64,000 nucleotides of DNA from assembly GCF_022829605.1 (NCBI RefSeq), contig NZ_JAKSYD010000149.1, forward strand, positions 62,001 to 126,000, read 5' to 3'. The position numbers were made by a program, and so were the translations under genes. The stretch is from Methylobacterium sp. E-065. GTDB lineage: Bacteria; Pseudomonadota; Alphaproteobacteria; Rhizobiales; Beijerinckiaceae. The stretch's first letter is position 1. The number at the start of each line of letters is the position of its first letter. The notes under the pieces are model-generated. The model searched no databases. It was not told the DNA's origin and saw only the letters and a program-made list of their open reading frames with translations. Positions 48,229 through 56,039 of this stretch are shown one piece after another.

Positions 48229-49544
48229 GCGCCCGCGGCCTCCTCATCGCGGCGCCACGATCGAGTTCCGGCAAGACGACCGTGACCCTCGCGCTGATGC
48301 GGGCCCTGTCCCAGCGGGGCTTGCGGGTGCGCGCCGCCAAATGCGGCCCTGACTACATCGATCCGGCCTTCCATCAGGCGGCCACGGGGCGACCGAGCTT
48401 CAATCTCGACAGCTTCGCCATGGCGCCGCCCCTGCTCGACGCCCTGGCCCGCGACACGGTCACGGATGCCGACATCGTAATCGCCGAAGGATCCATGGGC
48501 CTGTTCGACGGGGTCCGTGCGGCTGAAAACCGGACCGGCGCCAATGCCGATATCGCCGCCCGCTACGGCTGGCCCGTGGTGTTGGTGGTGGATGTCTCCG
48601 GGGCGGCCCAATCGGCCGCCGCGGTCGCCCTGGGCTGCCGGCTCTACGACCCGCGGGTCACGATCGCCGGGGTGATCCTGAACAAGGTCGCGAGTGCCCG
48701 CCATCGCCGGCTCGTCGAGGCCGGCATGGAACGCGCCGGACTCCCGGTGCTCGGCGCACTCATGCGCGACGCGCAACTCGTCCTGCCCGAGCGGCATCTC
48801 GGCCTCGTTCAGGCCGGCGAGACCGCCGATCTCCAGGCGCGCCTCGACCGGCTCGCCGAACTCGCGGTGGCGGGCATCGACCTCGACGCCATCGTCGCGG
48901 CGGCCGGCGGCGATGTACCGGAAACCGGGGGCGCCCTGCCCCCGCCGCCGGGCCAGCGGATCGCGGTGGCCCGGGATGCGGCGTTCAGCTTCCTCTACCC
49001 GCATCTTGAAGCCGGTTGGCGCATGGCGGGGGCGGAACTGGTCCCGTTCTCGCCGCTCGCGGACGAGCCACCGCCGGACGCATGTGACGTCTGCTGGCTA
49101 CCGGGCGGCTACCCTGAGTTGCATGCCGGCCGACTCGCGAGCGCCAGCCGGTTCCTGGATGGACTGCGCGCCTTCGCGCTCAGCCGCCCGGTCCATGGCG
49201 AGTGCGGCGGCTACATGGTCCTCGGACGTACCCTCGAGGATGCCGAAGGCGTCACGCACACCATGGCCGGCCTCCTGCCGGTGGACACCTCGTACCGGCG
49301 CCGCAAGCTGCATCTCGGCTACCGGGTGGCGCATCTGTGCGGGGATAGCCTGCTCGGCCAGCGCGGCGCACGCCTGATCGGCCATGAATTCCACTATGCC
49401 AGCGAGCTCTCGCCGGCCGCTGCGGAACCGGACGCCCTGGCCCGTGTCACCGACGCAGAGGGATCCGATCTCGGATTCGCGGGGCATCGGATCGGCCCCG
49501 TGAGCGGGAGCTTCTTCCACTTCGTCGCCGGAGATTCGGAGTGA
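48225..49544 (+). CDS. cobB: Hydrogenobyrinic acid a,c-diamide synthase CobB
   Basis: ATP- and glutamine-dependent amidase of 439 residues that amidates side chains a and c before cobalt insertion. The N-terminal P-loop [11 protein letters not shown] and [26 protein letters not shown] form the dethiobiotin-synthetase-like domain; the C-terminal amidotransferase domain has [10 protein letters not shown] and the nucleophile Cys327 in [11 protein letters not shown], then HEFHYAS. It is the last gene of the cluster and converges on the XRE regulator. Confidence 0.96.
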   Translation: MSARGLLIAAPRSSSGKTTVTLALMRALSQRGLRVRAAKCGPDYIDPAFHQAATGRPSFNLDSFAMAPPLLDALARDTVTDADIVIAEGSMGLFDGVRAAENRTGANADIAARYGWPVVLVVDVSGAAQSAAAVALGCRLYDPRVTIAGVILNKVASARHRRLVEAGMERAGLPVLGALMRDAQLVLPERHLGLVQAGETADLQARLDRLAELAVAGIDLDAIVAAAGGDVPETGGALPPPPGQRIAVARDAAFSFLYPHLEAGWRMAGAELVPFSPLADEPPPDACDVCWLPGGYPELHAGRLASASRFLDGLRAFALSRPVHGECGGYMVLGRTLEDAEGVTHTMAGLLPVDTSYRRRKLHLGYRVAHLCGDSLLGQRGARLIGHEFHYASELSPAAAEPDALARVTDAEGSDLGFAGHRIGPVSGSFFHFVAGDSE

Positions 49545-49583
49545 GTCTTCCTCGCCGCCGAAGATCGTAGTCCAGTCAGCCGT

Positions 49584-49991
49584 TTAGGCTGGATCACGCG
49601 GCGGTGCGGTCTCGCGAACCTGCGCGAGTCGCGCAGCGCTGCGAACCAGCGCCAGGACATCGCGGCGCATCTGCTCGTCGTCGATCTGCGCATAGGCCCG
49701 CAGCAATTCGATGGCGCCCTGACCACTCAGAAAACCGAACACGTCTTCCTGCGCGTTGGCGCGCGGCTCGCTCTCCTCGAAGAAGGCCGAGACCGGGACG
49801 TCGAGCAGGCGTGCGATCTCGCGGAGCCGCCCGGCACCGACCCGGTTCTGCCCCTTCTCGTATTTCTGCACTTGCTGGAAGGTCACGCCCACTGCGTTGC
49901 CCAGGGCGGTCTGGCTCATGCCCCGCGCTTTCCGCAGAGCCGTTATCCGGACACCGACCAGACGATCGACATCCGTGGTCTGCTTCGGCAT
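49584..49991 (-). CDS. XRE-family helix-turn-helix regulator
   Basis: DNA-binding protein of 135 residues from the ATG at 49991. The HTH lies at about 10-70 (VGVRITALRKARGMSQTALGNAVGVTFQQVQKYEKGQNRVGAGRLREIARLL), followed by a C-terminal helical part (GQGAIELLRAYAQIDDEQMRRDVLALVRSAARLA). This two-part shape is common in alphaproteobacterial XRE regulators. The frame stays open upstream; a GTG at 50078 with a GGAAGG site would give 164 residues with a charged N-terminal arm, so the start is uncertain. It is divergent from the monooxygenase gene at 50371. Confidence 0.88.
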   Translation of the reverse strand: MPKQTTDVDRLVGVRITALRKARGMSQTALGNAVGVTFQQVQKYEKGQNRVGAGRLREIARLLDVPVSAFFEESEPRANAQEDVFGFLSGQGAIELLRAYAQIDDEQMRRDVLALVRSAARLAQVRETAPPRDPA

Positions 49992-50209
49992 CGGCGGACT
50001 GGCCGTTTCCTTCTCGCCGGAGGCGTCTGCGTCCTGCTCCGGATGCGCTGTGTTCGCCTCGCCGTCGCGCCGCTTCACCGTCCGACCCACCTTCCAAGAC
50101 CGTAGAATTCGTTCGTACGGCGTGAACTGCGCAGAGCGCGAACAGCCGTTCTGCGGCACTTACCAGCCGCGCCGCAGTAAGACACCAAGTTATCAGGCTT
50201 CGCAAGTCT

Positions 50210-50258
50210 TAGTTTACATCTTCTAGTTTAAGTACACACAACTTTGCAACATTGTTGC
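50210..50258. promoter_or_regulatory. Candidate operator/promoter pocket between the XRE and monooxygenase genes
   Basis: AT-rich stretch in GC-rich DNA. It contains two copies of TAGTTTA (50210-50216 and 50224-50230), 14 bp start to start, and the perfect inverted repeat GCAACA-T-TGTTGC (50246-50258). This is a plausible binding site for the neighbouring XRE protein or an iron/heme regulator. Not assignable to a known box by eye. Confidence 0.45.
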
Positions 50259-50370
50259 TCAAATGCCCGCGGTTATCTCTGGAGCGTTTCTCGGGTGCGC
50301 CCTGTAGCCGCGCCGGGGCTCGCTAAAGCCGCCGAAACCCTAGTAGACTCTGCAGGCAGAGGAGAATGAC

Positions 50371-50721
50371 ATGTTCATCGCGATGAACCGCTTCAAGGTC
50401 GTCAAGGACGCGACTGCGGATTTCGAGGCCGTCTGGCTTGGACGCGACAGCCATCTCGGTGAGATGGCCGGCTTCGTCGAATTTCATCTCCTGCGTGGGC
50501 CGGAGCATGAGGACCACGTCCTCTACGCATCGCACACGATCTGGCGATCGCGGGACGATTTCGAGGCCTGGACCCGTTCGGAGCAGTTCCGGAAGGCTCA
50601 TGGCCGCGTCCCCTCGACCAAGCCGCTCTATTTGGGCCATCCGCAGTTCGAAGGCTTCGAGGCGATCCAGAAGGTGGGCGGATCGAGCAGCACCACCCCG
50701 CAACACGCGGACGCCGTCTGA
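50371..50721 (+). CDS. Antibiotic-biosynthesis-monooxygenase fold protein, HmuD/HmuQ-like heme oxygenase candidate
   Basis: Protein of 116 residues with a dimeric ferredoxin-like ABM fold. The sequence MFIAMNRFKVVKDATADFEAVWLGRDSHLGEMAGFVEFHLLRGP and LYASHTIWRSRDDFEAWTRSEQFRKAH match the IsdG/HmuD-type heme-degrading group of rhizobia, where the Asn near the start, a Trp and the His in the last helix are catalytic; Asn6 and His residues are present here. A GGAGAA ribosome site precedes the ATG. No heme transporter is adjacent, so the heme role is a family inference. Confidence 0.78.
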   Translation: MFIAMNRFKVVKDATADFEAVWLGRDSHLGEMAGFVEFHLLRGPEHEDHVLYASHTIWRSRDDFEAWTRSEQFRKAHGRVPSTKPLYLGHPQFEGFEAIQKVGGSSSTTPQHADAV

Positions 50722-50748
50722 CCGAACGAGACGGGCCGCCTCCACGAC

Positions 50749-50773
50749 ACCGGCCGCCGCTGCGGCGGCCGGT
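50749..50773 (+). terminator. GC hairpin after the monooxygenase gene
   Basis: Near-perfect palindrome ACCGGCCGCC (50749-50758) with GGCGGCCGGT (50764-50773) and a 5-base loop, 28 bp after the stop. No T-run. Confidence 0.6.
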
Positions 50774-51184
50774 CCACGCCCTATGTGTCGGCGGCACGGC
50801 CGGACGACTGCACGGCGATAGGAAGCACATGTGTTAGCCGACGCGGCACTATTGCGGCCGCGTCCCAAGATCAGGCCGGACGGCTGTTCGCCATCTCCTT
50901 CGGTTGTGCGCCCTTGCTAAAGTAACGTGCCGGAATTGTGATGCCGGCCGCAGGCATAGTCCAGAAACAAATTTTTTAAGACTCCGGTGAGGTGAATACC
51001 GGATTTCAGTTCATCGTTCATTACCGCTTCATAGGATGCGGACTAGGTCGGCCATCGTCGTAGGGCTAGGTTGTTCACGCACGCGGCCTGCCGCTTGCTC
51101 CGCCACCGGCACAGGCCGGCACTGGAACGCGCGTTCGTTTCAGACTGGCACAAAGTCCGATCATGACGGGACGTGGCGCGCCAG
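50774..51184. other. Long intergenic region before the sugar transferase
   Basis: About 410 bp with no credible gene. It includes an A/T-rich island around 50967-50981 (AAACAAATTTTTTAAG), unusual for this DNA, which may belong to the promoter of the downstream exopolysaccharide gene. No repeat or RNA fold recognised. Confidence 0.45.
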
Positions 51185-52690
51185 ATGTTTCATCAACGGA
51201 TCCCGGAAGCGTTCCAGCCCCTGCCGAGCCCGGCCGAGCGCCGTCGCAGCGTCTGGTCCGGCCTGCTGCCCCGCCGCGGGCGGGCGGCAGCGCGGGCCGC
51301 TCTATCGTCGGCCCTCGCCGCCACTGATTTCGCGGCCATCCTGGCGGTCACCCTGTTCATGGAGGCCACCTACGAGATCGCCTACCAGGAGGGAAAATTC
51401 GGCGCCGGCAGCATCCGCGGCCTGCAACTCGCCGCACTCCTCGGCCTGATCGTCGTGGCCACGAATGCCCTGCGTGCGGAGTACAGCCTCGACACCGTGA
51501 TCGCGCAGAAGCCGTTCGTCCAGCGGGTGGCCTCCCTGTGGCTGGTGGCCTGGGCCGCCGTGCTGGTCGTCGGGTTCATGACCAAGACCACAGGAGAGTA
51601 TTCGCGCCTCGTCTCGTTCGGATCCTTCTTCGTCGGGCTGCCGGTCCTGATCCTGAGCCGCGTGGCAGTGACGCGCCTCGTGCGTCAGCGCCTGACGGCC
51701 AGCTCGGCCTCGGTCAGCCGCGTTCATCTCGTCGGCTACGAGGAGGACATCACCCGCTTCTACGCCAGCAACGCGATCGACCAGCTCGGCCTGCGGATCG
51801 TCGGCACGAGCTACCTGCGCCGCGTCGATTCGGGTGCGGACAATGCAGCCCGGCACGATCAGTTGCAGGAGGATCTCGACCTCGCCGTCTCGGTGGTGCG
51901 CTTCCTGCGGCCGGACGACGTGTTCGTCCTCGTGCCGTGGACCGACAACGCCGAAGTCGAGCGCTGCATCGATGCCTTCCTGCGGGTGCCCTCGGCTCTG
52001 CACCTGCGGCCCGGAGCGATGCTCGACCGCTTCCCCGACCTGCAGGTCGCCCGGGTCGGCGGCGTCTCCGGCATCAATATCGGCCGCCGGCCGCTCAACC
52101 TCGGCGAGATCGTGCTGAAGCGGGCGCTCGACCTCACGGTGGCGACGATCGCCCTGGTCGCGCTCTCGCCGTTGCTCGCCGTGATCGCGCTGGCGATCAA
52201 GGTCGACAGCCCCGGGCCGGTCTTCTTCCGCCAGAAGCGCTACGGCTTCAATCAGCAGCCCTTCGGCGTGTTCAAGTTCCGCTCGATGCGGACGGAGACG
52301 GGCGCCGTGTTCCGGCAGGCCACGCGCAACGACAGCCGGATCACCCGGACCGGCGCGATCCTGCGCCGGACCAATCTCGACGAGTTGCCCCAGCTCCTCA
52401 ACGTCCTGCTGGGAGAGATGTCGCTGGTCGGGCCGCGCCCCCACGCGCTCGCGCATGACCGGAGCTTCGAGCGGCGGATCGCCCTCTACGCCCGCCGCCA
52501 CAATGTCCGGCCGGGGATCACCGGCTGGGCGCAGGTCAACGGCTTCCGCGGCGAGACGCTGACCGATCTCGACATGGAGCGCCGCGTCGCCTGCGATCTC
52601 CACTACATCGACAACTGGTCGATCTGGTTCGACATCCAGATCATGATCCAGACGCTGATTTCGCGCCGGGCCTACCGGAACGCGTTCTAG
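51185..52690 (+). CDS. Polyprenyl-phosphate sugar phosphotransferase (WcaJ/ExoY-type)
   Basis: Inner-membrane enzyme of 501 residues that starts exopolysaccharide repeat units by moving a sugar 1-phosphate onto undecaprenyl phosphate. Four N-terminal helices (about 40-160), a CoA-binding-like cytosolic domain (about 165-300) and the C-terminal bacterial sugar transferase domain (about 310-500) form the standard WcaJ layout. The last shows KRALDLTVATIALVALSPLL, FFRQKRYGFNQQPFGVFKFRSMRT, RTNLDELPQLLNVLLGEMSLVGPRPH and RPGITGWAQVNGFRGET. A GTG at 51173 is an alternative start. No other polysaccharide genes are adjacent. Confidence 0.92.
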   Translation: MFHQRIPEAFQPLPSPAERRRSVWSGLLPRRGRAAARAALSSALAATDFAAILAVTLFMEATYEIAYQEGKFGAGSIRGLQLAALLGLIVVATNALRAEYSLDTVIAQKPFVQRVASLWLVAWAAVLVVGFMTKTTGEYSRLVSFGSFFVGLPVLILSRVAVTRLVRQRLTASSASVSRVHLVGYEEDITRFYASNAIDQLGLRIVGTSYLRRVDSGADNAARHDQLQEDLDLAVSVVRFLRPDDVFVLVPWTDNAEVERCIDAFLRVPSALHLRPGAMLDRFPDLQVARVGGVSGINIGRRPLNLGEIVLKRALDLTVATIALVALSPLLAVIALAIKVDSPGPVFFRQKRYGFNQQPFGVFKFRSMRTETGAVFRQATRNDSRITRTGAILRRTNLDELPQLLNVLLGEMSLVGPRPHALAHDRSFERRIALYARRHNVRPGITGWAQVNGFRGETLTDLDMERRVACDLHYIDNWSIWFDIQIMIQTLISRRAYRNAF

Positions 52691-52706
52691 AACGCCGGAG
52701 GCACGG

Positions 52707-53192
52707 TCAGGGCGTGCGCTCCCGCTCCCGGCAGGCGCCGCAATCGCCCTCGACCTCCAGGATACTGTGGGTCGGGGTGAAGCCGGCCCGCTCCAGCGTC
52801 CGCTCGAGGCCGCCTTCCACATCCGCCGAGGACGTCTCGTCGACCGCGCCGCAGCTGCGGCAGATCAGGAAGATGACCCCCTCCCCGGGGGCGTGGCCGT
52901 GCGCGCAGGGGATGAAGGCGTTGCGGCTGGCGATCCGATGGACCAGCCCCTGCTCCATCAGGAAATCGAGGGCGCGATAGACCGAGACCGGCGCCACGCG
53001 CTTGCCCGGTGCGCTGAGGCGCTCGGCGATGTCGTAGGCGCCCTGCGCCTTGTCGGACTCGGCCACCGCTTCCAGCACGTCGCGGCGCAGCGGCGTGAAC
53101 TGCAGCCCACGTTCGCGGCAGAGGGCCTCCGCCCGGGCGAGCATGTCGGGGGCGTCGGACCGACATGCGTCGTGCCCCTCGTGGCGGTGCAT
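52707..53192 (-). CDS. zur: Zinc uptake regulator Zur (Fur family)
   Basis: Zinc-sensing repressor of 161 residues. The winged-helix domain includes GLQFTPLRRDVLEAVAESDKAQGAYDIAERL and VSVYRALDFLMEQGLVHRI; the dimerisation/metal domain has HGHAPGEGVIFLICRSCGAVDE and the C-terminal CGACRERE cysteine pair that holds structural zinc. A His-rich start (MHRHEGHD) may also bind metal. The ATG at 53192 has a GGGAG ribosome site; 53204 and GTG 53207 are alternatives. It is divergent from the znuCB genes it most likely controls. Confidence 0.92.
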   Translation of the reverse strand: MHRHEGHDACRSDAPDMLARAEALCRERGLQFTPLRRDVLEAVAESDKAQGAYDIAERLSAPGKRVAPVSVYRALDFLMEQGLVHRIASRNAFIPCAHGHAPGEGVIFLICRSCGAVDETSSADVEGGLERTLERAGFTPTHSILEVEGDCGACRERERTP

Positions 53193-53233
53193 GATGGCTC
53201 CCATCACAGATCCGCAGGTTGTCCCGCGGGTTT

Positions 53234-53248
53234 GTTACAGTGTATCAC
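53234..53248. promoter_or_regulatory. Candidate Zur operator
   Basis: GTTACAGTGTATCAC lies in the zur/znu intergenic region and is an imperfect dyad (GTTAC / ATCAC arms) with the AT-rich character of Zur boxes. Assignment is tentative, based on position and partial symmetry. Confidence 0.35.
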
Positions 53249-53325
53249 CGCCAGACCGGACCGCACCAGTCTCCCGCACATTCCGCGCACCCGCCCCGCG
53301 CCGGCCCGCGCGCGACGAGGACGCC

Positions 53326-53460
53326 TTGCCCACCAGTTCCCGTATCAGACGCGCGGCCCGGCGGTCCCTGTTCCAGAGCGGGATCGGCCCGCGCCTGGCG
53401 CTCGCCGGCAGTCTCTCCGCTCTGGTCTGGCTGACGATCGCCTGGGCGCTGGCGACATGA
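53326..53460 (+). CDS. Tiny single-span membrane protein upstream of znuC
   Basis: Predicted 44-residue protein from TTG at 53326. A basic N-terminus (SSRIRRAARRSLFQSG) is followed by one membrane helix (LALAGSLSALVWLTIAWALA). Its TGA overlaps the znuC ATG by 4 bp, as for coupled genes. I do not recognise the family; it could be a small transporter accessory subunit or a leader peptide. The rare start codon and short length make it uncertain, but charge pattern, helix and overlap together argue that it is real. Confidence 0.5.
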   Translation: MPTSSRIRRAARRSLFQSGIGPRLALAGSLSALVWLTIAWALAT

Positions 53461-54272
53461 GTTCCGGGTCGCAAATCCAGGATCCCATTCGCCTCGTCGG
53501 CCTGACCCTCGGCTACGATCGGCATCCGGCCATCCACCATCTCGACGGGACCGTGCGCGCCGGCGATCTGCTGGCCCTGGTCGGGCGGAACGGGGCCGGC
53601 AAGTCGACGCTGCTCAAGGGCATGGCCGGAGAGATCCCCTGCCTCGACGGGCGCATCGAGCGCAGCGAGGCCGTCGCCTACATGCCGCAGGCCGACGAGA
53701 TCGACCGCAGCTTCCCGCTGAGCGTGCTGGACCTGGCCGGGATGGGCCTCTGGCGGCGGGCCGGTGCGTGGCGAAGCCTCATCCGGCAGCGGGGCGCTGT
53801 CGAGGCCGCGCTCGCGGCGGTCGGCCTCGCCGGGTTCGAGGCACGGCCGATCGGCACGCTCTCGGGTGGGCAGTTCCGCCGGGCCCTGTTCGCCCGGCTG
53901 ATCCTCCAGGATTGCTCCGTGATCCTCCTCGACGAGCCGTTCACCGGGATCGACAACCGGACCGTGGACGATCTGCTGGTGCTGATCCGAACCTGGCACG
54001 CGGAGGGCCGCACGATCGTCGCGGCGCTGCACGACCTCGCGCAGGTGCGCGCGCATTTCCCGGCGACGCTGCTCCTGGCCCGCGAGCCCATCGCTTGGGG
54101 GCCGACGGCCCGGGTGCTGACATCGGAGAACCTCGCCCGCGCCCGCAACCTCTCCGAGGCGTGGGACGAGGGCGCTCCGATCTGCGCCGGGCCGCGGGCC
54201 GAAGCTGCACACGACCACAGTACGCATGATCACGGCGCACACGGCCATCATCACCACGAGGACGCCGCGTGA
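53457..54272 (+). CDS. znuC: Zinc ABC transporter ATP-binding protein ZnuC
   Basis: ABC ATPase of 271 residues energising zinc import. Walker A GRNGAGKST, the Q-loop in AYMPQADEIDRSFP, the signature LSGGQFRRALFARL, Walker B VILLDEPFTGID and the switch His in AALHDL are intact. The C-terminal 25 residues are a His/Asp-rich tail with ten or so histidines, likely metal-binding. ATG at 53457; the stop overlaps znuB by 4 bp. A longer in-frame reading through the zur region is a shadow. Confidence 0.93.
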   Translation: MSSGSQIQDPIRLVGLTLGYDRHPAIHHLDGTVRAGDLLALVGRNGAGKSTLLKGMAGEIPCLDGRIERSEAVAYMPQADEIDRSFPLSVLDLAGMGLWRRAGAWRSLIRQRGAVEAALAAVGLAGFEARPIGTLSGGQFRRALFARLILQDCSVILLDEPFTGIDNRTVDDLLVLIRTWHAEGRTIVAALHDLAQVRAHFPATLLLAREPIAWGPTARVLTSENLARARNLSEAWDEGAPICAGPRAEAAHDHSTHDHGAHGHHHHEDAA

Positions 54273-55144
54273 TCGATCCGTTCGGGTCCCTCGTCGCGCC
54301 GTTCGTGGAATTCGGCTTCATGCGCCGGGCGCTGGCGGGCTGCCTAGCGCTGTCCGTCTCGGCGCCGCCCGTGGGCGTGTTCCTGACGCTGCGCCGCATG
54401 AGCCTGATGAGCGACGCCATGAGCCACGCCATCCTGCCGGGCGCCGCCGCCGGCTTCCTGGTCGCGGGGCTGTCGCTGCCGGCGATGACCCTCGGCGGCC
54501 TCGTCGCAGGCCTCGCGGTGGCGCTGCTCGCGGGCGCCGTTACCCGCGCCACGACGGTGCGGGAGGATGCCAACCTCGCGGCCTTCTACCTGATCTCCCT
54601 GGCGGGCGGCGTGCTGCTGGTCTCGCTGCGCGGCTCGCAGATCGACCTGATGCATTTCCTGTTCGGCTCGGTCCTCGCGCTGGACGATGCCGCCCTGTGG
54701 CTGCTCGGCGGCATCAGCACCCTGACCCTGGTGGCACTCGCGGTGATCTATCGGCCGCTGGTGATGGAATGCGTCGATCCGCTGTTTCTGCGCACGGTGA
54801 GCCGCAGTGGCGGCCCGGTCCATCTCGCCTTCCTGGCCCTGGTGGTGATCAACCTCGTCGGCGGTTTCCAGGCTCTGGGGACCCTGCTGGCGGTCGGGTT
54901 GATGCTGCTCCCGGCGGTGGCGGCCCGGTTCTGGGCCCGCGATCTGGGCGGCCTCATCCCGGTCTCGATGCTGATCGCCGCCTTGGCGAGCGTTTCAGGG
55001 CTCAGCCTGTCGTATCAATACGACCTGCCGAGCGGTCCGGCCATCGTGCTGGCTGCCGGAGCGCTCTACCTCGCCTCGATGCTGGCCGGTCCGCGCGGCG
55101 GGCTGCTCCGCCGCCTCATCCGGCCGCGCCACCTCGAAGCCTGA
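54269..55144 (+). CDS. znuB: Zinc ABC transporter permease ZnuB
   Basis: Inner-membrane permease of 291 residues with about eight helices, ABC-3 family. It has FMRRALAGCLALSVSAPPVGVFLTLRRMSLMSDAMSHAILPGAA with the coupling/EAA-like region, and DLMHFLFGSVLALDD and LVGGFQALGTLLAVGLMLLPAVAARFWARDL. GTG start at 54269. No periplasmic ZnuA gene is in this unit; its stop abuts the convergent SDR gene. Confidence 0.93.
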   Translation: MIDPFGSLVAPFVEFGFMRRALAGCLALSVSAPPVGVFLTLRRMSLMSDAMSHAILPGAAAGFLVAGLSLPAMTLGGLVAGLAVALLAGAVTRATTVREDANLAAFYLISLAGGVLLVSLRGSQIDLMHFLFGSVLALDDAALWLLGGISTLTLVALAVIYRPLVMECVDPLFLRTVSRSGGPVHLAFLALVVINLVGGFQALGTLLAVGLMLLPAVAARFWARDLGGLIPVSMLIAALASVSGLSLSYQYDLPSGPAIVLAAGALYLASMLAGPRGGLLRRLIRPRHLEA

Positions 55145-56008
55145 TCAGGACTGATCCTTCAGCGCCGCAAGACCCTCGCGGTAGGTCGGATAGGCGAGAT
55201 CGACGCCGAGTTCCGCGCGGATCAGCCGGTTCCGCACGCGCTTGTTCTCGCCGTAGAAGCTCCGCGCCATCGGGGAGAGGTCGGCGGTCTCGAAATCGAT
55301 CGCCGGGGGCAGCGGCAGCCCGGTCAGGGCGGCGGCATGCTCGGTGACCGTCTGGGGCGCGGTCGGCTCATCATCGGTGACGTTGTAGATCGCCCCGGCC
55401 CGGGGCCGGTCGATCGAGGCCAGCAGCGTCGTGGCGATGTCGTCGACATGGATGCGATTGAAGACCTGCCCGGCCTTCACGATCCGCTGGGACCGCCCCT
55501 CGCGCAGCTTAACGATCGGGTTGCGCCCCGGCCCGTAGATGCCCGACAGGCGGAAGATCTGCACCGCCTTGCCGGTGGCGGCACCGAGCGCCAGCCACGC
55601 CGCTTCGGCGTCGAGCCGGACCTTCGAGCGGGTGCTGCGGGGATCTGCGGGCGTGGCTTCGTCGATCCAGGCGCCCTGCTTGTCGCCGTAGACCCCGATG
55701 GTCGACAGGTAGCCGATCCAGCCGATCCGGCTCGCCTTGATCGCCGCTTCGTAGCGGTTGAGCACGGGGTCGCCCTGCTCGCCGGGGGGCGCCGAGACGA
55801 GGAGCACGTCGGTCTCGGCGAGATCGGCGGCGATGCACGGATCGTCGGCCCGGGGTCCGAAGGCGCGCATGGCGAAACCGGTCTCCGCCGCGAGGCGCTC
55901 GGCCGCTGCGGGTTCGGTGACGGTGGCGCGCACGGTGTCGAACCGGTCGCGCGCACGCTCGGCGAAGCGGCCGCCGGTGAAGCCCAGGCCGAAGACGAAG
56001 AGATTCAT
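55145..56008 (-). CDS. NAD(P)-dependent SDR/epimerase family protein (YeeZ-like)
   Basis: Atypical extended short-chain dehydrogenase/reductase of 287 residues. A Rossmann start FVFGLGFTGGRFAERA binds NAD(P); STIGVYGDKQGAWIDEAT includes the Ser/Tyr catalytic region and IFRLSGIYGPGRNPIVKLREG and NRIHVDDIATTLLASI are epimerase-family marks. Substrate unknown. The ATG at 56008 matches the start of the nucleotide-binding strand; an upstream extension has no homology. It is 31 bp after queG on the same strand. Confidence 0.85.
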   Translation of the reverse strand: MNLFVFGLGFTGGRFAERARDRFDTVRATVTEPAAAERLAAETGFAMRAFGPRADDPCIAADLAETDVLLVSAPPGEQGDPVLNRYEAAIKASRIGWIGYLSTIGVYGDKQGAWIDEATPADPRSTRSKVRLDAEAAWLALGAATGKAVQIFRLSGIYGPGRNPIVKLREGRSQRIVKAGQVFNRIHVDDIATTLLASIDRPRAGAIYNVTDDEPTAPQTVTEHAAALTGLPLPPAIDFETADLSPMARSFYGENKRVRNRLIRAELGVDLAYPTYREGLAALKDQS

Positions 56009-56039
56009 GCGCCGGATGTCTCGCCGGGGCTGCCTCCCG

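Noticed and set aside
52767..53456. Extension of znuC across the zur gene
   Set aside because: It would be antisense to zur; the ABC domain begins just after the ATG at 53457.
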